A stretch of DNA of 43,050 nucleotides from Acidobacteriota bacterium (GCA_003225595.1 QIAR01000218.1:1-43050); one strand, 5' to 3'; shown: positions 6,322 to 16,299, counted from the stretch's first letter. Notes: generated by a model from the sequence alone, not told the origin. A program made the numbers and translations.

Positions 6322-7187
6322 GCCGCAAAAGGCGCCAAAAAGAACACGTCAATCACGAACGTTGGCTGGTTTCTTACGCCGACCTTATCACCCTGCTGTT
6401 CGCGTTCTTTGTAGTGATGTACTCCACTTCCCAGGTCGATCACCGTAAGGTCGGCAAGCTGGCCGCGGCGATTCAGGTGGCCTTCCAGGAACTGGGCGTG
6501 TTTCAGGCTACGGGCACCAAGGTTCCGACGGAAACTAGTGACCCAATACCTCCCGATACCGCGCAGGCCCTGGAAAATGTCGATCGCACTTCCGCCCTGG
6601 GCCGAATCGTGCCTGCACCGAAGGGTGTCCTCAGTAGCGAGCAGAATGATCTGTCGCTGCTCCGGCGCGAACTGGAGCAGGCTCTGGCGCCGGAGATCTC
6701 TCGTCACGAAATAGCCCTCCGGCAAGGACCCGATGGGCTGGTCATCAGTCTTCGCGAGATCGGATTTTTTGATAGCGGTTCAGCGCAGATCAAGACCAAT
6801 TCTCGGGGAGCTTTCAGTCGTATCGCATCGCTGCTTGTGGAACGCAATTACCGGCTCCGAATCGAGGGCCACACCGACAATGTGCCCATCCACACGCCAC
6901 AATTTGCTTCCAACTGGGAACTCTCGACCGGGCGAGGCACGGAGTTAATCCGTCTTCTGGTTGTGCAGTACGGATTCGCCCCGGAACGGCTCTCTGTCGG
7001 TGGTTATGCCGAGTTCCACCCTATCGCCAGCAACAGCACGGAGGAAGGGCGCGCGCTTAACCGCCGAGTCGATGTGGTGATCCTGAGCAAACCGGCGTCA
7101 GCCGAAATGCCCGCCCCGGAAAAGCCCACTGCTTCCGACGCCAAACCTGCAAGTTACCTGGAACCGCAAGCGCCGCCGTCATTCTAA
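6318..7187 (+). CDS. motB: Flagellar motor stator protein MotB
   Basis: MotB pairs with MotA, carries the ion-binding aspartate and anchors the stator to peptidoglycan. From ATG 6318 the product is 289 residues. After a basic start, one membrane segment holds W-L-V-S-Y-A-D-L-I-T-L-L-F-A-F-F-V-V-M-Y, with the ion-binding Asp at about residue 22. A linker leads to a C-terminal OmpA-like domain with the signatures I-E-G-H-T-D-N-V-P-I and L-S-x-G-R-G, then G-R-A-L-N-R-R-V-D-V-V-I. A Pro-rich tail follows. The tyrosine after the hydrophobic start (S-Y-A-D) is shared by both proton and sodium types, so the ion is unresolved. Confidence 0.95.
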   Translation: MSRKRRQKEHVNHERWLVSYADLITLLFAFFVVMYSTSQVDHRKVGKLAAAIQVAFQELGVFQATGTKVPTETSDPIPPDTAQALENVDRTSALGRIVPAPKGVLSSEQNDLSLLRRELEQALAPEISRHEIALRQGPDGLVISLREIGFFDSGSAQIKTNSRGAFSRIASLLVERNYRLRIEGHTDNVPIHTPQFASNWELSTGRGTELIRLLVVQYGFAPERLSVGGYAEFHPIASNSTEEGRALNRRVDVVILSKPASAEMPAPEKPTASDAKPASYLEPQAPPSF

Positions 7188-7241
7188 AAGTCGTAGCCCA
7201 AGACATTTTCTGAAATACGCTCCCCAGCAGATTCTAGGAAG

Positions 7242-7706
7242 TTAGCGGCTACCGGCCGCGCGTGTAGCTACCTTCACCATGGTCGGGAAATTCTTTTCGT
7301 CCAAAAGGTCACGGACCTTTCGCAGCAACGCTTGAACGGAAAAAGGTTTGGAGAGGTGGGACATCCGCGGCTCCTGATGCGCCTTTACGAATGCGACCCT
7401 CTCCCCATAACCGGACATGAAAATGATTTTCATCTCTGGGCAGAGTGCTCCGAGCTCCTCAGCCAGAACGCACCCGGTCTTGCCCGGCATGACTACGTCA
7501 GTAAGAAGAAGATGTATGTTCCCGGAGCGCTGGAGGAAGATACTCATCGCGTCCACCGCATCATCCGCTTCTAATACCACGTAACCTGCCGATTCCAGGA
7601 TCTGACAGGTGACCTCTCGCACGAGGGCTTGGTCTTCGACTAGCAGAATGGTCTCCCACCCCCACGGAATTTCGGCTTCCGTTCCAATCGATTTGCATTC
7701 TCCCAT
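7242..7706 (-). CDS. Single-domain response regulator (receiver)
   Basis: A 154-residue protein with one receiver domain and no output domain. The acidic pair is Glu24-Asp25 (L-L-V-E-D), the phosphoacceptor Asp70 (L-L-L-T-D-V-V-M-P), the switch Ser98 in F-M-S-G-Y, and the conserved Lys120 in L-S-K-P-F. It resembles receivers detached from hybrid histidine kinases more than CheY proper, since M-S-G-Y is typical of that group. It is convergent with motB, 54 bases away, so a motility role cannot be read from context. No partner kinase lies in the window. The 274 bases upstream (7707-7980) show nothing I can name. Confidence 0.88.
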   Translation of the reverse strand: MGECKSIGTEAEIPWGWETILLVEDQALVREVTCQILESAGYVVLEADDAVDAMSIFLQRSGNIHLLLTDVVMPGKTGCVLAEELGALCPEMKIIFMSGYGERVAFVKAHQEPRMSHLSKPFSVQALLRKVRDLLDEKNFPTMVKVATRAAGSR

Positions 7707-7980
7707 ATTACCTTCCAGCCTATGTCCAGAAATTTATGGACCGGTGATTTTCATTCGCGTAACTTTACGCAGCACGTAAATCACATCTGCACCTTCCATT
7801 CCATTAGTTCGCTCCACTATGCTGACTTCAGAAGTGCTTTCAAATCAGCCATGCCATTGGGGTAATCGGAGAGGACAGTGCGAATCGCGCAGAAGCTAGG
7901 GGTCTCAGCGCGGCAAAAGAGTGCCGAAGTGGGAAGAGTTACTGAATACTGTTCGGAAGAGGCCCTGATTGTCTTGCGAA

Positions 7981-10542
7981 CTATCGGGAACTCGTGAGCA
8001 GGGTTTGATACGGGTCGATCAGGATCTTCCGTGTTCCACTTGGCGCGGTCAGGCGGAAAGTGCCCTCAGGACCATCGACGAACACCCTCCCAAGCAGCAC
8101 AGACGTTTTTCCGGCAACTGCCGCGTATATCGGGACTGCGGTGACGAGTTCTTCGGGCGCGTCCTTTTGCAACAGGGTTCCACTGACGATGGTCGCATCA
8201 CCCTTCGGTGCAAACTTCACACCGTGCGCTTCAAAATGCGGCAACGCGGTCCCGTTTACCCAGCCCTCTAAAAACCAGTTTAGGTTCTTCTTGCCCTCGA
8301 ACTGCAGAGACGGAGGCAGGTTTTCTTCAAAAACCCGCAGCAGATCACGAGTGGTGATTACCTTGCCTTCATACCGATCACGCAGTTTGCGCAAGCTGCG
8401 GACAAACGGCTCGTCTTCGCCCGCCGAACCGCGGGGATGCGGGCCGCCCTTTGCTTCTGCATCGAGCAGCATGTAGCGCAACATGTGGAAAAGCCATGTA
8501 CCCCGACCGTAACTGATTGCTTCATATCCATTGGGAAAATGCGAAGAAGAAAGCCGCAAGCCCAGGGTCACGGGTCCAGCATCCTTCAGTAGCTCACCGC
8601 TCTTGTTCTTCTGAAGCAGGTCCTGACGGTACCTTTCCATCACAATCCGGAACTCCGCTGGATTTTCCGATTCCAGCATCATCATGGCGCAGTAGTTCGC
8701 CAATCCCTCAACGATCCACTGGTCGTGATAACTCCTCCACGTAATCAGATCTCCCCACCACTGGTGCGCGGTCTCATGGGCAAGCGCCAGGCCGCTGAAC
8801 AGGGTCTCCAGCCGGTCCAGATGAACTTGGCGCTTCTGTTCGGGCGTCAAGAATGCGTAGCTCGAGAGGAATACCAACCCAGGCCAGCCCTGACTTGACT
8901 TGCCGGGCATCTGCGTGATCTCTAGAGAGCTGTAGGGAAAGGGCCCGAAACGACGCGCAAAGAACTCAACCTCGCGCGCGGACTGATCCGCAACCGGCTG
9001 GGCATTGCGCGCCGGCGAAGGGGCGGGCGGAGTGATTACAACAGCCTGCTCGCGGAAGGGTACGGGCTTCCGAAGGTCGGGAACGGTGACCACCTCGCCT
9101 TGGCTCTGGGGGAAGTTGCGCTCCAGTCCGGCGGTCGCATAACTCTCTACGATCACATCGCCGGCGCGCGTGACCGCACGAACATACTTTCCGAGATTGA
9201 ATCCGGCAATTGGGATTGGACGCTCCGAAACCCACCGCGTCACCTGCTCGCCCGGTATTGTCAGGCCGCCGCCATCACTGGCTGGATTCGCCTGGGATGG
9301 GACCGGCACCCGCTTGCCAGTTGCCAGCAAGGTCCAGCCCGGCGGGTAGTGGAACTCCAAATCGAAATCGGACATGGCGATGCCTCTATTCGGATACCAC
9401 GTTCCGCGAGCGCCCACATACAGCAGTCCTCCCCCCGCTTCGGAGAGAACTTCTCCGCCATATCTAAACCGCAACTCCAGCTTCTCCCCGGTTTTCAAAG
9501 GCTCGGGAAAGACTACAGCGACCAAATCGTTTCCCCGGCGCGCCAGTTGTGAGCCTTCGAGGGCCTGATTGTGAATGAATTCCACTGGCCGTCCGTTCGC
9601 CTCTACAGTTTTTATCTGAAGGAATCTCGATAGCTCGAAAAGCAACGCACGCTCTCCACCACGCCGTGCCTCGAGCTGCAAGCGAGCATCGCCATTGAGG
9701 TCCGTGGGAGGCTTTATGTCCGAACGGATGGTGTAACGCGTGATAGTGATATCTTCGCGCTTGTCCTGTACTTCCTTCCCGACCTGCGAGTCGGGCCGAT
9801 TCGGCGCGAAAGAAGTCCAGACGTCGTAGTAACTCGCGCCTTCGACGGTGCGCATGTGGCCGGCCCAGAGCGGCTCTGGCACTTCCGAATCGAAGTAAAC
9901 GTCGAAAGTTCCGAGCTTGCGTCCTTGCAGACGAGCATGCAGCATCCGATCCGTACCCGATTGCGTTTCGGGCAGCTTCGTCTCTCCGCTTCCACGTGGT
10001 GGGAGGAAATGGTCGATGCTCATGAGCAGGCGCAATGCGTCGAAATCGGCCAAGTTGCGTGCCGTCTCATCCCACTGCGAAACAAATTCCTGGGCATGAT
10101 CGGATGGCCGCAACCACGGCTGCAGTTCGGCGTAAGTATCATCGTTAAAACGGAAGTAGGCCGTGCCGAACTGCTCTTCAAGGATCGCCATCCCGGTGAA
10201 CAACGCCATTGAGGACCGTTCCGCCTTATCCTGAGAAGCCAGCAGAACCTCTCCGTCTCCCTCAAAAAAAGCGCCAGTAATTCGCCCGAACACATCCTGG
10301 GTGAAAGCGATGGTGCCATCTTCCAGGGTAAGGTGAAGGGCGGAACGGTCCAATGATGCTCCTCGCACCTGGTAGACTCGCGACTTGTCCAGCCCGATAT
10401 TGCGCAATTGCAAATAGAGAGTCTCTGCAGATTTGGAAGCACGGATTTGCGGCGCTGCGCCGGCCTGCGTCCAAGCGCCCATCGCGCCCGAAAGCGTGAG
10501 GCATGCTAGCAACACAACTTTACCGACTCGAGTGATTACCAT
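7981..10542 (-). CDS. Secreted M1 family metallopeptidase (aminopeptidase N-like)
   Basis: A large zinc peptidase, 853 residues from ATG 10542 (AGGTG upstream; GTG 10548 would add two residues). A signal peptide with a basic start and the core V-V-L-L-A-C-L-T-L-S-G-A-M-G-A is present. The gluzincin motif H-E-T-A-H-Q-W-W-G-D is near residue 586, and the third zinc ligand is Glu in W-I-V-E-G-L-A-N-Y about 20 residues later. These define family M1. The G-A-M-E-N exopeptidase motif is not obvious; P-G-K-S-S-Q-G-W-P-G occupies that place, as in divergent M1 members, so strict aminopeptidase activity is uncertain. It is divergently arranged with the secreted TPR/metallopeptidase gene at 10587. Confidence 0.88.
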   Translation of the reverse strand: MVITRVGKVVLLACLTLSGAMGAWTQAGAAPQIRASKSAETLYLQLRNIGLDKSRVYQVRGASLDRSALHLTLEDGTIAFTQDVFGRITGAFFEGDGEVLLASQDKAERSSMALFTGMAILEEQFGTAYFRFNDDTYAELQPWLRPSDHAQEFVSQWDETARNLADFDALRLLMSIDHFLPPRGSGETKLPETQSGTDRMLHARLQGRKLGTFDVYFDSEVPEPLWAGHMRTVEGASYYDVWTSFAPNRPDSQVGKEVQDKREDITITRYTIRSDIKPPTDLNGDARLQLEARRGGERALLFELSRFLQIKTVEANGRPVEFIHNQALEGSQLARRGNDLVAVVFPEPLKTGEKLELRFRYGGEVLSEAGGGLLYVGARGTWYPNRGIAMSDFDLEFHYPPGWTLLATGKRVPVPSQANPASDGGGLTIPGEQVTRWVSERPIPIAGFNLGKYVRAVTRAGDVIVESYATAGLERNFPQSQGEVVTVPDLRKPVPFREQAVVITPPAPSPARNAQPVADQSAREVEFFARRFGPFPYSSLEITQMPGKSSQGWPGLVFLSSYAFLTPEQKRQVHLDRLETLFSGLALAHETAHQWWGDLITWRSYHDQWIVEGLANYCAMMMLESENPAEFRIVMERYRQDLLQKNKSGELLKDAGPVTLGLRLSSSHFPNGYEAISYGRGTWLFHMLRYMLLDAEAKGGPHPRGSAGEDEPFVRSLRKLRDRYEGKVITTRDLLRVFEENLPPSLQFEGKKNLNWFLEGWVNGTALPHFEAHGVKFAPKGDATIVSGTLLQKDAPEELVTAVPIYAAVAGKTSVLLGRVFVDGPEGTFRLTAPSGTRKILIDPYQTLLTSSR

Positions 10543-10586
10543 AGTCACCTACTTCGGTCTCCCACTCGTTGCTAGAATGCGCCACA

Positions 10587-12011
10587 GTGCGGGTACCTGT
10601 CATCATCTTCTTCGAATTGACGATCTTCATCATGGCGGCGGCCGTGTGTGCGCCGGCGGAAGTCATCCGCCTGAAGAACGGTGGCACAATCTGGGCAGAG
10701 CAGGTCCGCGAAAAGGGCGCGCATATCGAGTACCAGATCGGCGATAACTCTTATGCTATTCCCAAATCATCGGTGAAACACATCGATGGCGGTGGGATTC
10801 CACCCCAGTCTCTACCTCCCACGGGAGATGCTGATCTGTCTGCCTTTGCTCCGAGCGATAGCTTGGACAGTAAAGGCAATCTCTCTGCAAAAATCCTTCA
10901 CGATGACCGGATTGATTCCGATGCCCTCGCCGACATGGAGAAGAGCGGCAATGCAGAGCTCGTCGCCACTGCCTATTTCATCGCTGGCAAGCACGAGTTC
11001 GAACAAGGCGATGTCAAAGAGGCCCGCCGGTATTACGAAACCGCGCTCCGCTTCCAATCCAATAATTCAACTATCTTGAATTATTACGCGGCCTTGCTGG
11101 TGCGGACAGGCAACGCTGCCGAAGCTCTGACTTATGCCGAGCGTTCCGCTCGCGTGGCACCCGATTCCGCGGATGCTCTAACCATTCTTGGGTTCGCGCA
11201 GTTCACTGCCGATCGTACTCGTGAGGCCATTCGCTCCTGGAAAAAATCTTTAGCAATGCGCCCGGACGCGAAGGTCGAGCAGTTCCTGGCCAAAGCGGAA
11301 CGAGAAGCCACCGCGGAAGCCGAGTTCTCCCAGCGGGAGAGCAGCCACTTTACTTTGCGGTTCGAAGGCAAACAGACTTCCGAGTCGTTACGGAGGGAAT
11401 TGCTCGCCACCCTGGAATCAGAATATGACGAACTAGTCCGCCAACTTGCCGCCTCGCCGCGGAGCAGCATTCCGGTTGTACTCTACACCGAGCGGGCGTT
11501 TTTCGATGTCACCCACGCGCCCTCATGGACCGGCGCCGTCAATGACGGAAAGCTTCGTATTCCGATCAGCGGCATAACATCAGTTACCCCTGAACTGGCT
11601 CGCGTCCTGAAGCACGAACTCGCTCACTCCTTCATTGATCAGATTTCTGCCGGGCGCTGCCCGCAATGGTTGCATGAGGGAATCGCGCAGCTACTCGAAC
11701 CTAAAACGACGGATGCCCGGGGCCACCGGTTGGCCCAGGTCTTCCGGGCGCAACGCGAGATCCCGTTTTATGTTTTAGAAGGCGGCTTCATGCGGTTCTC
11801 GAAGGTCGAGGCCGTGCTGGCCTACGATGAGTCCCTTGCCGCTGCCGAGTACATCAGCGATACTTATGGCCTGAGCGATCTGCAACGCATCCTCGACCGC
11901 ATCGGCCAGGGGAGTTCCACGGAGGCGGCTCTCCGCGCTACCATCCACTGCAGCTACGGCGAACTGGAAACTGAAGTAGGCAAATATCTTAGCCGCAGAT
12001 ACAGCGATTAA
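10587..12011 (+). CDS. Exported TPR protein with gluzincin (peptidase MA-like) domain
   Basis: About 474 residues from GTG 10587, which gives a signal peptide (R-V-P-V-I-I-F-F-E-L then A-A-A-V-C-A). TTG 10569 is an alternative. The N-terminal part has a short beta domain (V-I-R-L-K-N-G-G-T-I-W-A) typical of acidobacterial exoproteins. Three TPR-like repeats follow, with motifs such as A-R-R-Y-Y-E-T-A-L-R and D-A-L-T-I-L-G-F-A-Q. The C-terminal half has L-K-H-E-L-A-H-S-F-I-D and, downstream, W-L-H-E-G-I-A-Q-L-L-E. This H-E-x-x-H plus E arrangement is the zinc site of MA-clan peptidases. Substrate is unknown; a cell-envelope location is inferred. Confidence 0.8.
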   Translation: MRVPVIIFFELTIFIMAAAVCAPAEVIRLKNGGTIWAEQVREKGAHIEYQIGDNSYAIPKSSVKHIDGGGIPPQSLPPTGDADLSAFAPSDSLDSKGNLSAKILHDDRIDSDALADMEKSGNAELVATAYFIAGKHEFEQGDVKEARRYYETALRFQSNNSTILNYYAALLVRTGNAAEALTYAERSARVAPDSADALTILGFAQFTADRTREAIRSWKKSLAMRPDAKVEQFLAKAEREATAEAEFSQRESSHFTLRFEGKQTSESLRRELLATLESEYDELVRQLAASPRSSIPVVLYTERAFFDVTHAPSWTGAVNDGKLRIPISGITSVTPELARVLKHELAHSFIDQISAGRCPQWLHEGIAQLLEPKTTDARGHRLAQVFRAQREIPFYVLEGGFMRFSKVEAVLAYDESLAAAEYISDTYGLSDLQRILDRIGQGSSTEAALRATIHCSYGELETEVGKYLSRRYSD

Positions 12012-12097
12012 CCACGGCAAAGGTTCAGTATGACTCTCGGTAATGTTTGCTGAGTTGCGATTCTTGTGCTAACTTCGGCCCGAGTACTTACTTGTGT

Positions 12098-12868
12098 ATG
12101 CAGTCCGCTTTCGGAAGCAAACCCGTCCTGGCCACACCTGTCGATCCGATAAGGTCGGAGATTCCTAGACTGCACGATGCCGAAATCGCCGCGATTTTCT
12201 ACGGCCAACGTATGGGCGGAGATTTCTACGAGTTTCTCCGCGTCAACCCGTCTCGCGTCTTGTTTGGTTTATTGGACGTCGCTGGACGGCGCGACCAAAA
12301 TCGAGAAATTCTCTCCGCGGCGCAGCAGACTTTTCGGGCCTTGGGTCACAAGCTGTTTGCCGACGAAGACATCAATGAAGCCGAAGCAATGATTGAACTT
12401 TGCCACGAGCTGAACCGCAGTGTCTTACAGGCTGCCGGAGGTGTCCGCAGTTGTCCTGCGTTTTCCGGGTGTTACAACGAGAGTGTGGGCACCATCTGTT
12501 ATACAAATGCAGGGCACACCCCTGCTCTGCTGCGGGACCTGTCCGGAGTTGTGATGCTGACCGCTACCGGACTTCCACTGGGACTGTTTTCCCACACTAC
12601 TTGCGATGCTCCCACAGTTGCTCTGAGCACGGGCGCAGCCCTGCTCCTCGTTTCCAGGGGAGTGGTGGAAAGTCGCCGCAATGGCGAAGATTTCGGACTG
12701 GAACGTCTGAAGAAACATCTCCAGCACACCACAGCCAGCAGTGCCAAGGAACTGGGTTTGAGTGTTCTGGATAGCGTGCAGCAGTTCATGTGCACGCCAC
12801 CCACACACGACGACGTCACCGCACTAACCCTGGTTCGGGCTGTCAGCGCCAAAGTCGCGAGTGCGTAG
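12098..12868 (+). CDS. SpoIIE/PP2C-type serine phosphatase
   Basis: A 256-residue protein (from ATG 12098; TTG 12047 would add 17) consisting of one SpoIIE-like phosphatase domain. The metal-binding aspartates appear in M-G-G-D-F-Y-E-F and L-L-D-V-A-G, and near the end in T-H-D-D-V-T-A-L-T-L-V. The middle has Y-T-N-A-G-H-T-P-A-L-L, another RsbU/SpoIIE hallmark. There is no PAS, GAF, HAMP or receiver domain, so the input is not obvious. Such proteins usually dephosphorylate anti-sigma-factor antagonists in partner-switching pathways; no such partner lies nearby. The ribosome-binding site for either start is weak. Confidence 0.85.
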   Translation: MQSAFGSKPVLATPVDPIRSEIPRLHDAEIAAIFYGQRMGGDFYEFLRVNPSRVLFGLLDVAGRRDQNREILSAAQQTFRALGHKLFADEDINEAEAMIELCHELNRSVLQAAGGVRSCPAFSGCYNESVGTICYTNAGHTPALLRDLSGVVMLTATGLPLGLFSHTTCDAPTVALSTGAALLLVSRGVVESRRNGEDFGLERLKKHLQHTTASSAKELGLSVLDSVQQFMCTPPTHDDVTALTLVRAVSAKVASA

Positions 12869-12906
12869 CTTATTTGGGGGACGAAACCATCATGCTGGGC
12901 TGATGG

Positions 12907-15567
12907 CTATCTTCTTGTTTTCGCCGGTTCTTTTTTCTCGCCCACCCGTTTGCTGACCTCGAACACCATTTTTCCGGCGCGCTTATCGGCGTCCACCACC
13001 ACGTGATCGCCGTGCAATACTTCGCCGTCAAGAATCTTCAGCGCCAGCGGGTCCTGCACCAGCTTCTGAATGGCTCGCTTCAAAGGGCGCGCGCCGAAAT
13101 TTGGATCGAAGCCCTCGGTGAATAGCAGTTCTTTCGCCGCCTCGGTCAGTTCGAGCGAGATCTTGCGATCCGCCAAGAGCCTGCGCACGTCTTCCAGGCG
13201 GAGCTCGATGATCTTGACCAATTGCTCCTTGCCCAGCGGGCTGAACACGATGATGTCATCTACTCGGTTCAGGAACTCGGGCTTGAAGTGACCGTGGAGT
13301 GCGTTCATCACCAGTTCGCTGGCGCGCGCGAACTCTTCCGCCGACCGCATGTTCTCGGCCTGCAAATACGTAGACCCAATGTTCGAGGTCATGATGATCA
13401 CCGTGTTGCGAAAATCGACGGTGCGGCCTTTGCCGTCGGTCAGGCGGCCATCGTCCATGATCTGCAGCAGGATGTTGAAGACATCAGGATGAGCTTTTTC
13501 GATCTCGTCGAAGAGCACAACCGCATACGGACGCCGTCGTACCTGCTCCGTGAGCTGGCCTCCCTCTTCGTAACCCACATATCCCGGAGGCGCGCCGATC
13601 AAACGTGAAACGGCGTGCTTCTCCATGTACTCGGACATATCGATGCGCACCATAGCATGCTCATCATCGAAGAGGAATTCTGCCAAAGCGCGGGCCAGTT
13701 CGGTTTTTCCTACACCGGTCGGGCCAAGGAAGATAAATGAGCCGATCGGACGTTTAGGATCGCTCAAGCCTGCGCGCGAGCGGCGGATGGCGTTCGAAAC
13801 GCGCTCCAGTGCCGCATCCTGACCCACGACTCGCTGGCGCAGTCCGTCTTCCATGTTGATCAGTTTCTTTACCTCGCCCTCGAGCATCTTCGAGACCGGA
13901 ATGCCGGTCCACTTGGAGACGATGCGGGCGACGTCTTCCTCGTCGACTTCTTCCTTCAGCATCCGAGTGGTGCGCCCGCCGACAACGTTTCCGTCCATCT
14001 GTGCGGTGACCTTCTTTAGTTCTTCTTCCGTCTGGCGAAGCAAGCCATAGCGGATCTCCGCCACGCGTGCTAGGTTGCCCTTTCGCTCTTCCGTCTGCTC
14101 TTCGAGCTTCAACTGTTCGATCTTCTCTTTCAGCTCGCGGGAGCGGGCGATGATGTCTTTTTCTCTTTTCCAGTTGGCTTTCAGCGCATTGGACTTTTCG
14201 CGTACTTCGGCCAGTTCCTTATCGATCGCCGCCAGCCGTTCGCGGGAATTCGGGTCATCTTCCTTCTTCAGCGCCTGGCGCTCGATTTCCAGTTGTGTGG
14301 CTCTCCGCTCGAGCTGGTCGATCTCGGTTGGCATGGAATCGATCTGGATGCGCAGGGAGGCCGCCGCTTCGTCGATGAGATCGATCGCTTTGTCGGGCAA
14401 GAAGCGATCGGAGATGTAACGATGCGAAAGTGTGGCGGCGGCGACAATGGCCGAGTCTTTGATGCGCACTCCGTGATGCACTTCGTAACGCTCTTTAAGT
14501 CCACGCAGAATTGCAATCGTGTCTTCGACGTTCGGCTCGCCGACGAACACAATCTGGAAACGACGTTCGAGGGCTGCATCCTTTTCGATGTACTTGCGGT
14601 ATTCGTTTAACGTTGTTGCTCCAATGGCGCGCAGTTCGCCGCGGGCCAGCGCCGGCTTCAACATATTCGAGGCGTCGATCGCGCCTTCCGCCGCGCCCGC
14701 GCCCACCAGCGTGTGCAGCTCATCGATGAAGAGAATGATTTGACCCTGCGAGTCTTCGATCTCTTTCAAAACGGCCTTCAGCCGGTCTTCGAATTCGCCG
14801 CGGTACTTGGCTCCGGCCACCATCGATCCCAGGTCGAGAGCAACGACTCGCTTGCTTTTCAAGACTTCCGGTACATCGCCGGAGACAATGCGCTGCGCCA
14901 GTCCCTCCACGATGGCGGTTTTGCCCACGCCAGGCTCGCCGATGAGCACCGGATTGTTCTTGGTGCGACGCGAGAGGACTTGGACCACGCGGCGGATTTC
15001 TTCATCGCGTCCAATCACCGGATCGAGCTTCCCGCGCCGCGCTTGTTCAGTGAGATCACGGGCATAGCGTTCGAGCGCCTGGTACTTGGCTTCGGGATTC
15101 TGGTCGGTAATACGCTGCGATCCGCGGACCGCAGTAAGCGCTTTGAGGATGGCCTCGTGAGTGGCGCCGTGACGAGCCAGAAGCTCCTGGGCAGCGTCGC
15201 GCTTGAGCTGCGTGATGGCGAGTAGCAGATGCTCGGTAGAAACGTACTCATCCTTAAAATTATCGGCCTCCTTGAAGGCCCGCTCGAGAAGCTGGTTCAT
15301 AGGCTGGGAAAGGGTAGCCTGTGCGACACTTCCGCCGGAGATCTTGGGGATGCGCTCAATCTCGCGGTACACCTCATTGAGCACTGCTTGCACGGCAATG
15401 CCGATCTTCTCCACGATGGGCGGAACGATGCCTTCGCGGTCTTCAAGCAGTGCGGCGAGCAGATGCACTGGCAGCAACTCAGGATTGCCGTGCTCGGACG
15501 CCAAATCGTTGGCGCGCTGCACCGATTCCTGCGCTTTTAGCGTGAATTTGTCCCAACGGATGGGCAT
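12907..15567 (-). CDS. clpB: ATP-dependent disaggregase ClpB
   Basis: ClpB forms a hexameric AAA+ ring that works with DnaK to resolubilise aggregated proteins. The 886-residue product has the Clp N-domain (residues 1-145), the first Walker A G-E-P-G-V-G-K-T at 210-217, and a long coiled-coil middle domain at about 400-530. Its presence separates ClpB from ClpA/ClpC. The second Walker A G-P-T-G-V-G-K-T is near 613, Walker B is V-L-F-D-E-I-E-K-A-H, and the pore loop is G-Y-V-G-Y. The ClpP-binding I-G-F/L loop is not seen, as expected. The next gene in transcription order, past 12907, is convergent. The upstream 230 bases contain the hsp20 terminator; I see no clear HAIR or CIRCE element before clpB. 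Confidence 0.97.
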   Translation of the reverse strand: MPIRWDKFTLKAQESVQRANDLASEHGNPELLPVHLLAALLEDREGIVPPIVEKIGIAVQAVLNEVYREIERIPKISGGSVAQATLSQPMNQLLERAFKEADNFKDEYVSTEHLLLAITQLKRDAAQELLARHGATHEAILKALTAVRGSQRITDQNPEAKYQALERYARDLTEQARRGKLDPVIGRDEEIRRVVQVLSRRTKNNPVLIGEPGVGKTAIVEGLAQRIVSGDVPEVLKSKRVVALDLGSMVAGAKYRGEFEDRLKAVLKEIEDSQGQIILFIDELHTLVGAGAAEGAIDASNMLKPALARGELRAIGATTLNEYRKYIEKDAALERRFQIVFVGEPNVEDTIAILRGLKERYEVHHGVRIKDSAIVAAATLSHRYISDRFLPDKAIDLIDEAAASLRIQIDSMPTEIDQLERRATQLEIERQALKKEDDPNSRERLAAIDKELAEVREKSNALKANWKREKDIIARSRELKEKIEQLKLEEQTEERKGNLARVAEIRYGLLRQTEEELKKVTAQMDGNVVGGRTTRMLKEEVDEEDVARIVSKWTGIPVSKMLEGEVKKLINMEDGLRQRVVGQDAALERVSNAIRRSRAGLSDPKRPIGSFIFLGPTGVGKTELARALAEFLFDDEHAMVRIDMSEYMEKHAVSRLIGAPPGYVGYEEGGQLTEQVRRRPYAVVLFDEIEKAHPDVFNILLQIMDDGRLTDGKGRTVDFRNTVIIMTSNIGSTYLQAENMRSAEEFARASELVMNALHGHFKPEFLNRVDDIIVFSPLGKEQLVKIIELRLEDVRRLLADRKISLELTEAAKELLFTEGFDPNFGARPLKRAIQKLVQDPLALKILDGEVLHGDHVVVDADKRAGKMVFEVSKRVGEKKEPAKTRR

Positions 15568-15740
15568 GTGAACTCCTTACACTGGTTATCATTTTAACTA
15601 AGGCGGAAAATCTACGTATTTCGGAATTCGACTAAAACAAAATGCACAAATTCTTCGCTTCGCTCAAAATGACCGCCTGCATATTCGAGCTCCGCTCGAC
15701 CAGCCAGACTAACGCGTCTGGCCAATGTGTTTCTTGTCGC

Positions 15741-15778
15741 AAAAAAACGGGAGAATGGCACGGCTCCGTCTCCCGTTT
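15741..15778 (-). terminator. Rho-independent terminator of hsp20
   Basis: On the minus strand AAACGGGAGA pairs with TCTCCCGTTT across a 14-base loop, followed directly by a T run (seven T in total). It lies about 20 bases past the hsp20 stop. A second small hairpin (GCCAGAC/GTCTGGC, 15703-15722) follows downstream. Confidence 0.8.
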
Positions 15779-15798
15779 CACGACCGTAGACAATTAGC

Positions 15799-16299
15799 TT
15801 ACGCGGCCTTGCTCACGCCCTTGATCTCTTTACCCTCAAGGGTTTTCTCGCTGCCAACGTTGACCTTGATCTGCTTGGGCTTGGCTTCAGCCTTCTTGGC
15901 CATACTGATCTTCAGCACGCCCTTGTCATAGTTGGCATGCACCTGCTCCGGGTCGACCGTGTTGGGGAGCGTGAAAGAGCGGGTGAAGCTTCCATACTGC
16001 CGCTCGACGCGACGGTAGTTCTCCTCCTTTTCTTCCTTCTCGAACTTGCGCTCGCCGTGCACGGTAAGGGTGTTGTTCTCAATGCGAACATCGATGTCTT
16101 TCTCATCGATGCCCGGAACTTCAATCTTCAGAGTAACGTTGTGCTCGTCCTCGTAGACGTCGACCGGCGGAGCAAAGGTTGTGGTGGTCAACGATTCTTC
16201 CCGGCCTTCAGGGGCAAACGGTTCGCGGAACAAGCGATTCATACGATCTTGCAGAGTAACGAACTCACGGAACGGGTCCCAACGGGTTAGCATTGTCAT
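15799..16299 (-). CDS. Small heat-shock protein, Hsp20/alpha-crystallin family
   Basis: An ATP-independent holdase of 166 residues. The N-terminal arm holds W-D-P-F-R-E-F, then M-N-R-L-F. The alpha-crystallin domain spans about 42-140, with P-P-V-D-V-Y-E-D, V-P-G-I-D-E-K-D-I, L-T-V-H-G-E-R-K-F, and the end motif N-Y-D-K-G-V-L-K-I-S-M. The C-terminal extension has K-Q-I-K-V-N-V, close to the I-x-I/V oligomerisation motif. AAAGGAGGAATG upstream is a strong ribosome-binding site. It shares orientation with clpB but has its own terminator and a recognisable promoter/operator, so it is probably a separate heat-shock unit. Confidence 0.95.
   Translation of the reverse strand: MTMLTRWDPFREFVTLQDRMNRLFREPFAPEGREESLTTTTFAPPVDVYEDEHNVTLKIEVPGIDEKDIDVRIENNTLTVHGERKFEKEEKEENYRRVERQYGSFTRSFTLPNTVDPEQVHANYDKGVLKISMAKKAEAKPKQIKVNVGSEKTLEGKEIKGVSKAA

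Noticed and set aside
15568..15740. Possible HAIR or CIRCE operator before clpB
   Set aside because: No inverted repeat matching CTTGAG/CTCAAG or GCACTC/GAGTGC with proper spacing is present.
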